From Malania oleifera (Eukaryota; Streptophyta; Magnoliopsida; Santalales; Ximeniaceae): a stretch of 64,000 nt of DNA. The stretch lies in contig NC_080426.1 in NCBI RefSeq assembly GCF_029873635.1, positions 58,250,673 through 58,314,672 on the forward strand, given 5' to 3'. A model generated the notes under the pieces. It had not been told where the DNA came from and did no database searches. It saw only the letters and a program-made list of their open reading frames with translations. Both the position numbers and the translations under genes were made by a program. Positions 20,752-31,763 of this stretch are shown here, one piece after another (the first letter of the stretch is position 1; each line of letters begins with the position of its first letter).

Positions 20752-22290
20752 GGTGGTGGCAACCGGTAAACGAGATGGCAGCTTATATGTGCTAGAACGC
20801 GAAAATTCCAGTTTTGTTTATGTCCTTCAGAATAAATCTCTTCATGCTTCGTATGATTTATGGCTTGCTTGCCTTGGCCATGTGAATCATTATGTTATCT
20901 CTCTTTTGAATAAAAAGGGACAACTTTATCTTACCTCTTTATTGTCATCTCCATTATTATGTAGTACATGTCAAATTACGAAGAATCACCATTTGCCTTA
21001 TACTCGTAATGAACATCGATCATCCAAAATGTTAGATCTTATTCATTGTGATATATGGGGCCCTTCTCCTATAAAGTCAAATTTTGGTTTTGCATACTAT
21101 GCTTTATTTGTTGATGATTTTTCTTTTTTTTTTACTTATCTTTACTCATTGAAATTAAAATCTTACTTTTATAATACTTTTCTTCAGTTTTAAAAATTTT
21201 TTGGAAAAACAACATTCTGCCCGTATAAAAATATTTCAAAGTGATGGTGGTGCAGAATTCACTAGCAACCGCTTTAAAGGACACCTTCGTACCTCTAGCA
21301 TTCATCATCAACTCTCTTGACCATATACATTTGCCCAAAACAGTCACACTAAAAGGAAACACCATCATGTGACTGAGACATGCTTAGCCCTCCTTTTCCA
21401 TTCTCAAACTCCTACTCACTTCTAGGTTGACACTTTTAGTACTGCTACTTACATCATCAACCGTTTGCCGACACCGCTTCTCTAAGGTAAGTCCCCTTTT
21501 GAGCTTCTGTATGGTTCCTCTCCTAATTGTGAAAACTTTCATCCCTTTGGTTGTCATGTTTATCTTTGCTTACATGATTACATGACTAATAGATTTTCCC
21601 CTCGTAGCATTCCTTGTATTTTTATGGGTTATAGTTCATCTTACAAAGGGTTTCCTTGTCTTGCCCCCACCACCTCTAGAATTTATATCACCTGATGTTC
21701 CCAATTTGATGAGAGCCACTTTCCCTTCCAACATACTTCCCAGGCTCAACCCATATTCTCCCTCACTATCTCCAAATTTTTGGAACCCAATCTTTCCTAT
21801 ACAGGCATGCCCCTACCTTCTCCTACACCACCTTCTCGATATATTCCTCAATCCGAATCCACCTCATGTATTATTTGTTAGGATTCAATGGATGATTCTT
21901 TGCAGGTAGCTAATTCTCATGCAAGTCCATCACTAGAGCACTCGGACCTCCAACCGACTCCTGTTGAGCCCAACACTGAGTTGCCTATCATTGCCCACAC
22001 TCCTATTGCAGCTGCCTCATTGGGCTTGCATCCTATATTCATGCAAGCCAAAATCGGCATTTTTAAGACCCATCACCTGGCACATCTTGGCCTTGTGAAA
22101 TCCTTTGAACTTATTTTTGCTCTTGCCATCTACTGAGTCAAAATGCTTCAAATCTTCTATTAAGAATCCTATTTGGCTTGCCTCTATGGACGAAGTAGTT
22201 CAAGCCCTACAAAATAATCATACTTGGATTTGGTTTCTCGACCCACCAACACTAACATTGTGGGTTCCAAATGGGTATTGAGGGGAACAG
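20752..22290 (+). pseudogene. Copia pre-integrase, integrase and start of RT (continuation of the split Ale-like element)
   Basis: ATGKRDGSLYVLE (20756 on) and the GAG-pre-integrase zinc segment (CLGHVNHYVISLL, CSTCQITK) lead into integrase DIWGPSPIKSNFGFAYYALF and FVDDFSFFFTYLYSL. After 21193 the frame shifts. IFQSDGGAEFTSNRFKGHL holds the second catalytic Asp. In the third catalytic block the Glu is replaced by Lys (HTKRKHHHV). Later traces are LPTPLL, GKSPFELLYG and HPFGCHVYLCLHDY, then a serine/proline-rich linker (21888-22136), then RPTNTNIVGSKWVLRG of RT, where the element ends. Confidence 0.8.
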
Positions 22291-22355
22291 TGTGATCCCA
22301 AGAAGGGAGGGAGGGGGGGATGAATTGGGTTTTAAAAACTTTTGCGTATAAATTA
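22291..22355 (+). repeat. Terminal fragment of an LTR with G-rich start
   Basis: TGTGATCCCAAGAAGGG, then a G-run and ATGAATTGGG, resemble the start of the solo LTR at 52543. Only about 65 bp can be matched before the sequence changes. Confidence 0.4.
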
Positions 22356-23779
22356 AACTGATTCACCAAATCATATCCCTGGGATCTGTATGTCATGATA
22401 TATCCCCTCATGATAGGGTTGTGTGGCCCATAGGCTGGACATACTCTGGTTAGCCAACCAAGTAAGTCGATTTGTATCTCTAACATCCACCAATCTGTAT
22501 CAATCTAGCCCACTGCAATCTCTTCAGGTAATTTCCAACTCTATCTTGTCTAACCGGCTACCTCAACCCATCATGTTGGGGATACTGCAATCTCTCCTCG
22601 CACGGTTAGATGGAACCCACATACTATCTAAGTTATGTGGTTGCACATGTCTGTAATAGCAATGGTACCGTGCTCTGCTATCTGTAATATCCACAGGGAT
22701 CTGCTACTATGTAATACTATATAAATAAATATACTTATCTTGCTGTTTTTATATGATTTCAAAGCTACCATAAAGCTAGAAATTTAAGTTGTAATGTCTA
22801 AAATTTCTATCTGGAATATTTGTAATATCTACCTGTAATATCTATAATGTCTGTCTGTAATATCTGTAATATTTGTCCATAATTTTTGTAATATCTATCT
22901 GTAATATTTTTCTGAGTATTATGGTTTAGAAATCATGTTATTCTGAGCAATACTATAAGTCTCATTTTATGTTAATAATCTTTATAACTGAGTATTTGTA
23001 AAGTTGCATAATCAATCATGCTAAAATATAATAAACCTAAGCCACACAATTATGTTATTAAAATCTCATGCTCAATTTCTGTAATTCTGTTGTAATTCTA
23101 ATAATAATAATATTCTGGGAAAAACTGATCAATAGATTGATAGATACATACATAAACACAATCTTCTGACATGCATTCTAAAACCTCTAGCATAACACAT
23201 TTCCCTTATCTAATTTCTGAAAAGTCCCTACTGTACTCTGGTCCTATACCCGCAAGGTTCCCCACTCAACACCCTGAAAACAACATCCCCCATAATAGAA
23301 TATCACTATTTTTCTATGTAAAACATTATATATAACTATGGTAAAGGAAAATATTGAATAAAATGTCTTACCCTGGGATTGGGATGAAATTTAAGCCAGC
23401 CCCACCAACCATCTGCTCTGGCAGACTTGCAGAAAACTTTCCCAGGAGCATCGTGGTGGCCTCAAATCGTTGATCCGGAGAGAAACGGAGCCGGGATCGA
23501 AGAGAGAAGGGAAGAGGGATGTTTAGAGAGAGAAAGAGAGATTTCCTACTCCAACATTCTGCCAAAAATCCGGGTTTCAACTATTTATAGATCCGAATTT
23601 GTCGACGAGACACATTATCTCGTCGACGAGTCCCTAAAGAATTTCGTTGATGAACTAGAACCCTCATCTACGAATTTCAGACAGCCAAAAACCCCCGTCG
23701 ACGAGACCTTTATGTATTCTTGTCGATGAATTCCCTGTGTTCGTCAACGAGACCCTGACTGATTTCTTGGGTTATTACA
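22356..23779 (-). repeat. Gypsy LTR on the minus strand, outer end intact, inner end lost
   Basis: On the minus strand it starts TGTAATAACCCAAG at 23779. A cluster of CTCGTCGACGAG-like palindromes follows (23598-23755), then the TATA box CTATAAATAG (23581-23590), a CT-rich start, and a donor-like CCCAGG|GTAAG with GT at 23371-23370. Between 22670 and 22920 it carries many TGTAATAT/TCTGTAAT words. No coding sequence or PBS is attached. Its left edge is uncertain, as it runs into unrelated LTR debris around 22356. Confidence 0.65.
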
Positions 23780-24165
23780 GGTGCTATCTCTATGAGAGAG
23801 GGGGAAGAAAAAAAATAAATAGGAGCCCCCCAAAAGACCTACCCAAAGCACAAGGTGGAGAGGACCCGGCTGCATGGCCGGGTAAAATCAAGGTAGTTGT
23901 ATATATATATATATATATTGAATCGTCTCGATCGGAGCTCGAATGAGAAAATTACGCACACACTATGAAGTGGTGCCGATTTTAGCTTCCTATAATTGCC
24001 ATGCGATAAAAAAATACCAAAAATTCATAAATTACTCAACGAAACTCAAATATTATAAATAGAACACAATATTAAATTATTGAGATTAATTAGGTATTTA
24101 ATTAAAAATATACGCCTCAATGTATGAATTAAAACACCTAATTACGCAATTTAAATACGTAACCA
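23780..24165 (-). repeat. 3' LTR fragment of Athila-like element 2
   Basis: It matches the outer part of the 5' LTR at about 34425-34957 (shared AATAGGAGCCCCCCAAAAG, AATTGCCATGCGATAAA). It starts TGGTTACGT on the minus strand at 24165, where the 5' LTR has TGATTACGC. It stops at 23780, against the foreign LTR end TTATTACA. Confidence 0.8.
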
Positions 24166-24178
24166 CACCCCCCCAATT
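24166..24178 (-). other. Polypurine tract of Athila-like element 2
   Basis: AATTGGGGGGGTG on the minus strand, directly before the 3' LTR start. Confidence 0.8.
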
Positions 24179-25832
24179 AACATTTTGCTAGTCTCTAGCA
24201 AATAAAGTGAATGAATTATAGGGCGGCACCCAAAAATACTAACTCCAACAAACATGAACGACTGCACATGCGACACAACCATACCATTTCACATACATGA
24301 ATATAACCAAATTTCACACAAGCTGATCATATAGAATGTACACAACTCCGAAGTAAGTCATTCATGCAAGTTTCATCGTTATATAGCCATTAAGAACAGT
24401 ATACTCACATGAAGTTAACTAGTAGTGCAATTCAGAGTTATTGTAGTTATATAAATTCAAGTATAGATAGGCGAAGTCTCGAAGTATGTGTAATGTGTAT
24501 GTATCGTTACACCCAAGATACCAATGGACACCTATAGAACGGTCGTTTTGACTCGGCCTAACTGGTATACCCTTAAAAACACTAAAAAAGAATGGGTCCA
24601 CTCGTCATATGTAAGGAGGAGTGTTGCGATCAAACATCCCACATATTGTAAGGAACAAAGGCTAAATGTATGGAGTGGACTAGTCTGAGAATGATCCAAC
24701 CTATTTGTGAGGTGTTGCGTCCTTCACCCTAGCATCTTCTCACCTACTTGCCATATCCAACCAAGGCCACCCTAGATCAACTTATTCACAAACTAATCAT
24801 GAATATATCTGAAGCATTAAGTGGTTGAAGAGTCTTTATATGTGGAGAACACGTGTCGTGTCCCTGACTTTTTTTGTGGCATTATGTGGAGCAGGTATTA
24901 ACCTTTCATTTCATGTGCATTTCTATTTTTCTTTTTTTCTTTTTTCTGCTCATTCTTCAATTTCTGTCTTTTCATTGTCAATTAGGACAATCATTACACC
25001 TTTTTTATTGTCTTCATACCACCAATGGGAATCAAGCTCGAACAGTAGTCCATGAACTAAGTCTTATCTCTAGAGGTGGCTCATCCTTCACATCTTGAGT
25101 AGGTTACAAGACCTAGGTTTCAATCTCCCCACTAGATGTCACCTCTAGGCTAGCAAGTAAAAAACAGAGACTAGTGTACAAAGAATCGTCCAGAAGACAA
25201 AAGGGAACTGAGTTAATGAACTCAGATTTGATGTTAACACTCAAAAGGACAATAAATAGCTCAAAGATACTTCACAAGGTGTCATATTCGCCACAGGTGT
25301 TCTCTCAATGCTCACAAGGAATCCTAAGTGCAATGAATCATGTGGATGTGTCTATTCAGCCTTATGAGATACCATGTAAATACTAGAGTTTATATAGCCA
25401 AATTAACACGAGTATACTACCAATCAATTCTTCATGGAGTTACAAAGTCATATAAAGAGAAACTACACATGAATGACTCGAGTGTGTAATTCTTAGGTTA
25501 TATACAAGTATGTGAAGGGTATAAGTCAGTATTAATCATGGCATAATCATCTATCCTTAATACTCTTTCTTTCTTTCTTTCTTTCTTTTTTTTATTAAGA
25601 AGAAAACTCAGCAAGTGGACATGCACGGTGTCACATGCAAATTTTCACCCTCCCCAACTAAAGTGGAACATTGTCCTCAATGTGAAAGCATAAGGAAAAT
25701 AAAAAAATTGTGCACGGGTGAACAAACTAATAGAAAATCACTACCAAATAATGCAACTAAAAAAGAAAATAGAAATGCAAATAAATAAAACAAATAAAAT
25801 AAAAATATAAATAAAAGTAATGAGAGAGAGGT
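24179..25832 (-). other. Non-coding 3' region of Athila-like element 2
   Basis: Long non-coding stretch between pol and the PPT. Near 25640-25690 the minus strand reads CATTGAGGACAATGTTCCAC and then AGTTGGGGAGGG, a block commonly found after pol in Athila/Tat elements. A TTTC microsatellite lies at 25566-25588. Athila-type elements can carry an envelope-like ORF here, but none is recognisable. Confidence 0.65.
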
Positions 25833-26458
25833 TAGAAAACTCCCCTAAGGTTTTTCAGAAGCAATACCTTTTTATTTGGATCAAAGGGAGTCATGAAAGG
25901 CTTGACCTACTGTTCATTGACCATGAAGTTGTTATTATTCATTGGATCCACAAGTTATACTATGCCGTGGGAATGAGCGTGTTCAACTATGTACGAGCCA
26001 CCCCAATGGGATCTCAGTTTCCTGGGAAACAGATGGTATCTAGAGTTGCAGAGAAGATTTTGTTGATTTGGGAAAAGTTGTTTATCCTTGATTTTATGCA
26101 GTAGCTTCATCTACTTCTTTGCTAAGAGATGCTTGTCATAAACTTTCCTCTTGGATTCTTGAAATTAACACACCTGCAACTTTCTCAAACCTATGACATT
26201 ATCAAGTGAAAAGTTAATTTGTTTTACAACCCATAATGCATAATGCTGAATCTTAATAGGTACATAACATGTCTCACTAGAAATCAACCTATAGGGAGAC
26301 GTCCCCAAATTCTTCTTGAATGCAGTTTGGTAGGCCCAGAGTGCATCAACCAGTTTATCAAACCAAGCGTTTTGATTAGGACAACCCATCTTCTCAAGTA
26401 TGATCTTGATCTCTGCAGAGAACTGACGCTTGTCCCGTGTTACCCCATGTTTTGGCAT
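25833..26458 (-). pseudogene. Integrase C-terminal part of Athila-like element 2
   Basis: The open stretch 26458-26165 reads ILEKMGCPNQNAWFDKLVDA, then LWAYQTAFKKNLGTSPYRLI and HYALWVVKQINFSLDNV, the region after the integrase catalytic core. Beyond 26165 the homology continues out of frame to about 25833 (LFPRKLRSHWGG, VDPMNNNNFMVN). Before it, GPWFDDIVNYL and VTRDKRQFSAE show that the zinc-binding and catalytic core of integrase have been cut out, since these flanking pieces are normally hundreds of residues apart. Confidence 0.75.
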
Positions 26459-27425
26459 TCAATCAGTGGTAAGGTAGTTCACAATATCATCAAACCAAGG
26501 GCCGCATGACATGTCGGTAGTAGGATAGATGATGTCTAACATCTTCAACACTTATTTCTTTATCACCTTCATCATGGTTGGGTTCAATCTCCATTGCGCA
26601 TCCCGGACTAGTATTGCATCTATCTTTGTGGACTGCCCCTTTGATTCTAGTAACTCTTTAATTAAGGAAACTTTTTCATCAGATACCTCTGGCTTCTTAG
26701 AAGCTTCATTCTCAAATGCACCATCAGAACCAAATACCGACAACATTTCTAACATATCCAAGTCATCTACCACATCTATTGCGTGTACCTCTGAATCATC
26801 ACACCCAGTCAACGTCTTATTAAACACGTTCATCTTCAATGTCATATTTCTGAACGTGAGCTTAAGTACTGCGCTTCGACAATTAATCAAGGCATTAAAA
26901 GTAGCAAGGAATGGTCGTCCAATAATAATGGGTGCCTGGTAGATGTTGGAGACAGACTGCTGCATATCCAAAACCACTAAGTCTCCTGGGTAATAAAATT
27001 TGTCAACTTGTACTAACACATCTTCAATAACACCTCGTGGAGATTTTAGTGATCTATATGCCAATTGTAGCATCATGGGTGTTTTCTTCAGCTCACCTAA
27101 ACCCAACTACTCGTATATTGAAAATGGGAGCAAGTTCACATTACTCCCTAAATCAAGTAAGATTCTCCCAATACGAGATTTACCAATCATAATAGAAATA
27201 GTGGGAGAACTAGGATCTCTAAGCTTCTAAGGAGTCTGACTCAAAATCAACACGCTAACTTGCTCGGTCAAGAAAGCTTTCTTCTTCACGTTCAATTTCC
27301 TTTTCATTGTACATAGATCCTTCAAAAATTTTGCATATGCAGGAACTTGTTGTATGGCATCTAGAAGTGGAATGTTGATTTTCACCTATTTGAATATTTC
27401 TTGAATCTCAGTGTGATACTTATTC
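26459..27425 (-). pseudogene. Aspartic protease and first residues of RT, Athila-like element 2
   Basis: The protease active-site region is LLDLGSNVNLLPFSIYE near 27120-27170 (DLGS, as in the first Athila copy DLGAS), interrupted by a stop at about 27107. The open stretch 27106-26552 carries LQLAYRSLKSPRGVIEDVLV, QVDKFYYPGDLVVLDM, APIIIGRPFLATFNALINCR and then the acidic linker. It ends in RDAQWRLNPTMMKVIKK, the segment that precedes RT. The sequence then reads VLKMLDIIYP and jumps to GPWFDDIVNYL, so the whole RT and RNase H are missing. Confidence 0.8.
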
Positions 27426-28036
27426 TTCTGACTAGATTTCAATCTTCAAGGATAGGGTACCACAGGTTGATACTCCTTAATAGTCTCATCCTCCTTATTA
27501 TCCGACTTCTTTGAGTTTGAGCCCGTTTCATCTGATTTTTCTTTTCCCTCATCTGTCTCAGTTGCCACTTCAGGTGTTGGAGCAACTGTTTGTTGATCAA
27601 CGGGCACTTCAAGTCAAAAAACTTCTTTTCCGCTCCTTAACGTAATGATGGCCTTAGGTGACTCAAAAGCATCCCCTGAAACATTATGCATCGGTTGTTA
27701 TTGTTGTCAATATACCTGAGGATTAGGCTGAGGCTGTGCTACAAAAATTTCCCTTTTCTAAGGTATTCAGTTGTGTACTTACCTTATTCATGGTGTCTCT
27801 CAATTCACTGATGGCTTGAGTATTCTGACTATTGGTCGTGATGTGAAGCTGCATGAATTGCTGAAACATATTTGCCATCTGCATCATTCTATCATCAAAA
27901 GATTTCTTTGATGGAATAGGAGCTAAATTTGGTTGGAATCCTGGAGGTGCATAGCTCTGAGAGACCTGTTGCGGCTGATACTGCAACTGCTATGGAGGAG
28001 CTGCAGCTAGATGATATAGAGGTTGCGGAGGTGGTG
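27426..28036 (-). pseudogene. Gag C-terminal linker of Athila-like element 2
   Basis: The stretch 27986-27723 reads MQYQPQQVSQSYAPPGFQPN, then MANMFQQFMQLHITTNSQNT and ELRDTMNKVSTQLNTLEKGN. This Q/P-rich and coiled-coil-like linker sits between the zinc finger and protease in Athila gag-pol. It is cut at 28036/28042 by the solo LTR and continues at 31764. Confidence 0.75.
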
Positions 28037-28919
28037 CATAATGTAACGACCCAAAAAATTTGAACTATTTAAAATAATAATAAGAAAGAGGTTCTCATAT
28101 ATCTATATTTCATTAACGAGCTCTCGCTTTCGTTCACGAGCAGTGTTCTTGGGCTCGTCAATGAATCCTGATGTCTCATTGATGAGGCCACATAGCAAGT
28201 TGCCTATAAATAGGCAAAAATTAGAATTTTAATGGAGGATTTTAATTTTCTTCAGTTTCTCTCTCTAAGAACGCCCCTCTGCCTTCTCTCTTTGAATTCG
28301 GCCCAAATTTAGCCCGATTCAATGATCGAAAGCTACCACAAGACTCTTGGGAAGATTCCCTGCAACATAGGTGGAACAGAATTTTGATTTGAGAAGTTTG
28401 GGAAACATCCTAAAATCAGGGTAAGTGAATTATTTTAGAATTTTCTTAACGAATATTGTTATTTGGAGCCTAATAAGTATTACATGGGTATTTTTCTAAG
28501 ATTTGAGTAAGTTGAAATTTTTTGGAATACAGGGTCTCGTTTTGTTGATTTTAGGCTAAATCCCGAGGAGTAGATAAGGGAAAATACTTTATAACATATT
28601 TTTACTAATTTTTAACTAGACAATTTTTAGGTATAAATTTTATATATTTAGGTAAATTATACTGAATGGTGCAGGAAATGAAAATATGGTTTTGATTATA
28701 TATTATATTGGGAAAAACCGTGTGGCATGAAACCAACTTTGCTAATTAAATGGTTGTGAGTATTGTGGAATGATGAATCATTGTGATTGCGAATATTGTT
28801 GAGTTGCAAATTCTGGTTGGTTGAAAATACTCTTTGATTGTGTATATGGTGGTAATTGTGTGGATGTGTTTGAATGGTCAGATTTGTTATTGATCTGTGT
28901 TTTAGTTCATGTAAATTGC

Positions 28920-29062
28920 GATATAACGTTGGCAGTGGTATGAGGAGGTTGTTATATCGTACCCGGTATAATCATCATATAACATTGGTAGTGGTATGAG
29001 GAGGTCGTTATATGGGCGTTTATATTAGGGGTAAACATTGGCAGTGGTATGAGGAGTTTGTT
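28920..29062 (+). repeat. Three tandem modules in the solo LTR
   Basis: TGGCAGTGGTATGAGGAG recurs at about 28930, 28988 and 29040 (with small changes), each followed by GTTGTTAT or a similar word; spacing 50-58 bp. Confidence 0.8.
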
Positions 29063-29479
29063 TACCTATTTACCATGAACAAGGTGGTTTGTGTTGTAAT
29101 TTGTGTGTTGGTTTGTCCTATGTGGACCGTGAAACTTGTGTGGTTGTATGTATGATAGTCTTGTGTGGACCAGTCGTGTATGGATATGTATTTTCTAAAT
29201 GGATGAGAGTCCTGTTTGGACGTTGTATTTTGCATGGTTATGGACCCTATGTGGGTATGATTGAAGACTGTGTGGATTATCCTGTGTGGATTTTTTGTGG
29301 TATGCATATATGTGTGGAGCTCTGCGAAATGATTATTATTGGTTGCGCGTGACTTTAATTAATTAAGTATTTATGGTAAAGTGGATTACTCCACCTGAGG
29401 GCTTACTGAGGAAGGTGAGTACTCTGGTAATTATTTTTGGATACTAGGGTACAAGGAAGCCACTTGTATGGGCAGGTGA

Positions 29480-31120
29480 TGATTACGCGCCGAAACTGCG
29501 TAATTGGACGTTTAACTCGAACTTTACGGTTTATATTTTTAATTAAATATCTAAAATTGTCTAATATTTTAATAAAATGCCAAAATCATCATTCTTGAAC
29601 TTTATTGCACTATTTATGAAGTTTTGGTAATTTTTTGTCGCAGGAAAATTCCCGGGAATCAAAACTGACACCTGTTCGTATTTTGTACATAACTTTTCCA
29701 TCTGATCTCCGATTGAGACAATTCAAATTTCTGGAGAAAGAGAAAAGGATTATCTACAACTTTTGTGTTTTGCATTTTGTGAGATACGGGCTCCAGAAGA
29801 GCAGAATTTGTAATGAATGGAGAATGAAAAAAATGAAAAAATATAGCAATTCGGGTTTCCTATTCGGGTCTAGGGCTTTCCCCCCTATCCTATTTAACCC
29901 TTCTCTTTCTCTTCCTGCAGAGGCAGCCCCCATGGCTCCCCATTCGCCTCTTCTCCTTCTTCTTCTTCTTCTTCTTCTTCTTCTTCTTCTTCTTTAGTTT
30001 GTTTTTTTTGTTCTTTTCAATTCTGCTTCTCTCCCCTTGTCTCTCTTCCTTCCCTTTGTCTTTCCTCCCTCACTCTCCCCCTTTCCTCTATTTCTCTTGG
30101 CCTCCTCTGCCCTCTTGCAGTACGGCCAGCCTCCTCCACCATCTTCAGCAGTCCCCAAGCACAGCAGAACACTAGCCGACTCCATAGCAGGACCACCAAA
30201 GCGCAGCAGCAACTTCTCTAGCACAGCAGCAACTTCACGGCTCCATGGATTTGTTTCTCTCTCTCCCTTTTCCTTTCTTTCTTTCTTTTATTTACTTTTC
30301 TTTGAATCTTGGAATATTGAAGAAGTTTTAGTTGTTTTTAATGTTATTAGAGTTTTCTTTTTTTTTTTGTTTAAGTTGAGTAATGTTGAGTATTTCATTA
30401 TTGTTAAATTAATCTCTTTGTTTATCTAATTGATAGTTATTTTAATTTAGCATTCTTAATTAAATTCAGATATTTTTTTTGTCGAAATTCGATTTAGTTA
30501 GGGTCTATGATTAGTAAAGGTTGTGTTTTTATTGTGTTCCGTTATTGTTTATGTCTTTTAAATTTCCGTTGAGTTCATGTTTACATTTAAATTGTGAGTC
30601 TTGATTTGATCTCTTAATTGTGCTAAAGGTTCGATTTTTAGTAGGTTTGTTTTTTTTTTAGTGTGTGTCTAATTTATTTTCCATTGTGTGTTTTTAATTC
30701 CATGTTCTAGGTTACCATCATTAATTAGTGTGTGTGTCGATGTTTCCTTAGGTAGATTAGAGTTTCTATTCTAGCGTGTTTTAATTCCTTATTTGTAGTT
30801 TCCATTTTTAATTCGTGCGTGTCCCAATGTTTCTTTAAGTAAACTAGGATTTCTATTCTTGTTTCTTTTATTTAGTACATGTTAGTTTTAGGGTTTTTAA
30901 ATTACGTGTCATCTAATTCGGCAAAAGTAAAATTGAACAACTCTTGAAAAACCCGAATCTGAACTAAGTTCAGTCACTTTTTAATTTCGATTGGAAGAAC
31001 GTAAAATCTGAGATTAAACGCATTCCCTGAGGAGACGATCTAGCCCTTGGGCTTAATATTACACGACGTAACTCCTATACTTGGGATGGCTTTTGAGCTG
31101 CTCATTTTTCGAGTGAGTCA
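29480..31120 (+). mobile_element. Athila-family solo LTR nested in the gypsy solo LTR, TSD GGTGA
   Basis: Begins TGATTACGCGCC, ends GAGTGAGTCA and is flanked by perfect GGTGA at 29475-29479 and 31121-31125. Length is 1,641 bp. Its 3' end (TATACTTGGGATGGC, GAGCTGCTCATTTTTC) is the reverse complement of the start of 33180-34957, so it belongs to the same family as the host Athila-like element 2 but in the opposite orientation. It carries a (TTC)n run at 29957-29995. Confidence 0.92.
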
Positions 31121-31763
31121 GGTGACCTTCTTTATTCTCGGAGACTTTACCTGGATACATAACCCGAGGGCTTACTGAGAAAGGTGAGTGCCCTGGTGTT
31201 AGAATTAGAGCAGAGGGAATATACTTGTATGGGCAGGTAGACTTCCTTATTCTCGAGAATTACCAGTAAAAAAATAATTATATGTGTGGGCATGTGATTG
31301 GGGGACAGAGAAGTTGATCATGACGTGATATGAATACGTTATCTTGGCTGCTATTGGTGGTGAAATGCGATTGTATGGGTATTTTAATTATATATTAAAC
31401 ACTTCAGTCACACACTGTTGTAAATTATTTCTTCCTTACTGAGAGGTGTCTCACCTCGATGATGATTTAATCTTTTCAGGTCTTCCAAGTGATCGAGCTT
31501 AGATAGCTCTAGGGCGAGGTTAGTTTTTTGAGTTGTATATCAGAACGAATATGTATTTAGATTTATGTTTAATGTATTTTATTCTGGTTTTGTAATATGA
31601 AGGATGAAATTGTATTTTATGGGTTTGCATATGTAAATATAGAACTCTAGCATTATGTTTGAGGTTGTTTAAATTATTTCTGCTGCATGAATGGTATCAG
31701 AGACACGAGTTGGTTGCATAACACTCTAGGCTCCACATGGTGGGTCCGGGGTGTTACACATAA

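Larger units (their letters stand above)
11029..22290 (+). mobile_element. Ale-like Ty1/copia retrotransposon, split by a gypsy insertion and lacking its 3' end
   Basis: A 180-bp LTR, a tRNA-Met PBS, gag, the pre-integrase region, integrase and the start of RT lie in copia order (integrase before RT). The body is interrupted at 12952-20751 by a full gypsy element. After 22290 the sequence switches to other LTR debris within the RT motif GSKWV, so RT, RNase H and the 3' LTR are lost. The very short LTR and the gag phrase NYLLWKSQLLPFL point to the Ale/Retrofit group. Confidence 0.8.
28042..31758 (+). mobile_element. Gypsy solo LTR with TSD CATAA, itself interrupted
   Basis: Begins TGTAACGACCC, ends GGGGTGTTACA and is flanked by CATAA at 28037-28041 and 31759-31763. 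It has no internal region, so it is a solo LTR (about 2.07 kb without its own insertion), presumably left by recombination between two LTRs. It contains degenerate CTCGTCGACGAG-like palindromes (28117-28190), TATA TATAAATAG (28205-28213), a donor-like AGG|GTAAGT (28421), tandem modules (28920-29062), the hairpin at 31440-31453, and a PBS-like TGGTATCAGAGAC inside its end (31692-31704). Confidence 0.92.

Noticed and set aside
22670..22920. Satellite-like array of TGTAATATCTG words
   Set aside because: Units are irregular in length and lie within a decayed gypsy LTR; no clear period.
24179..25832. Envelope-like third ORF of the Athila-like element
   Set aside because: Athila elements can carry one here, but no frame of sufficient length or membrane segments is visible.
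26529..26942. Plus-strand open frame of 137 residues
   Set aside because: It is the antisense of the protease-RT linker of Athila-like element 2.
29635..30429. Open frames of 120-130 residues around the TTC repeat
   Set aside because: They lie in a solo LTR, consist of low-complexity leucine or serine runs, and have no similarity to a protein domain I know.
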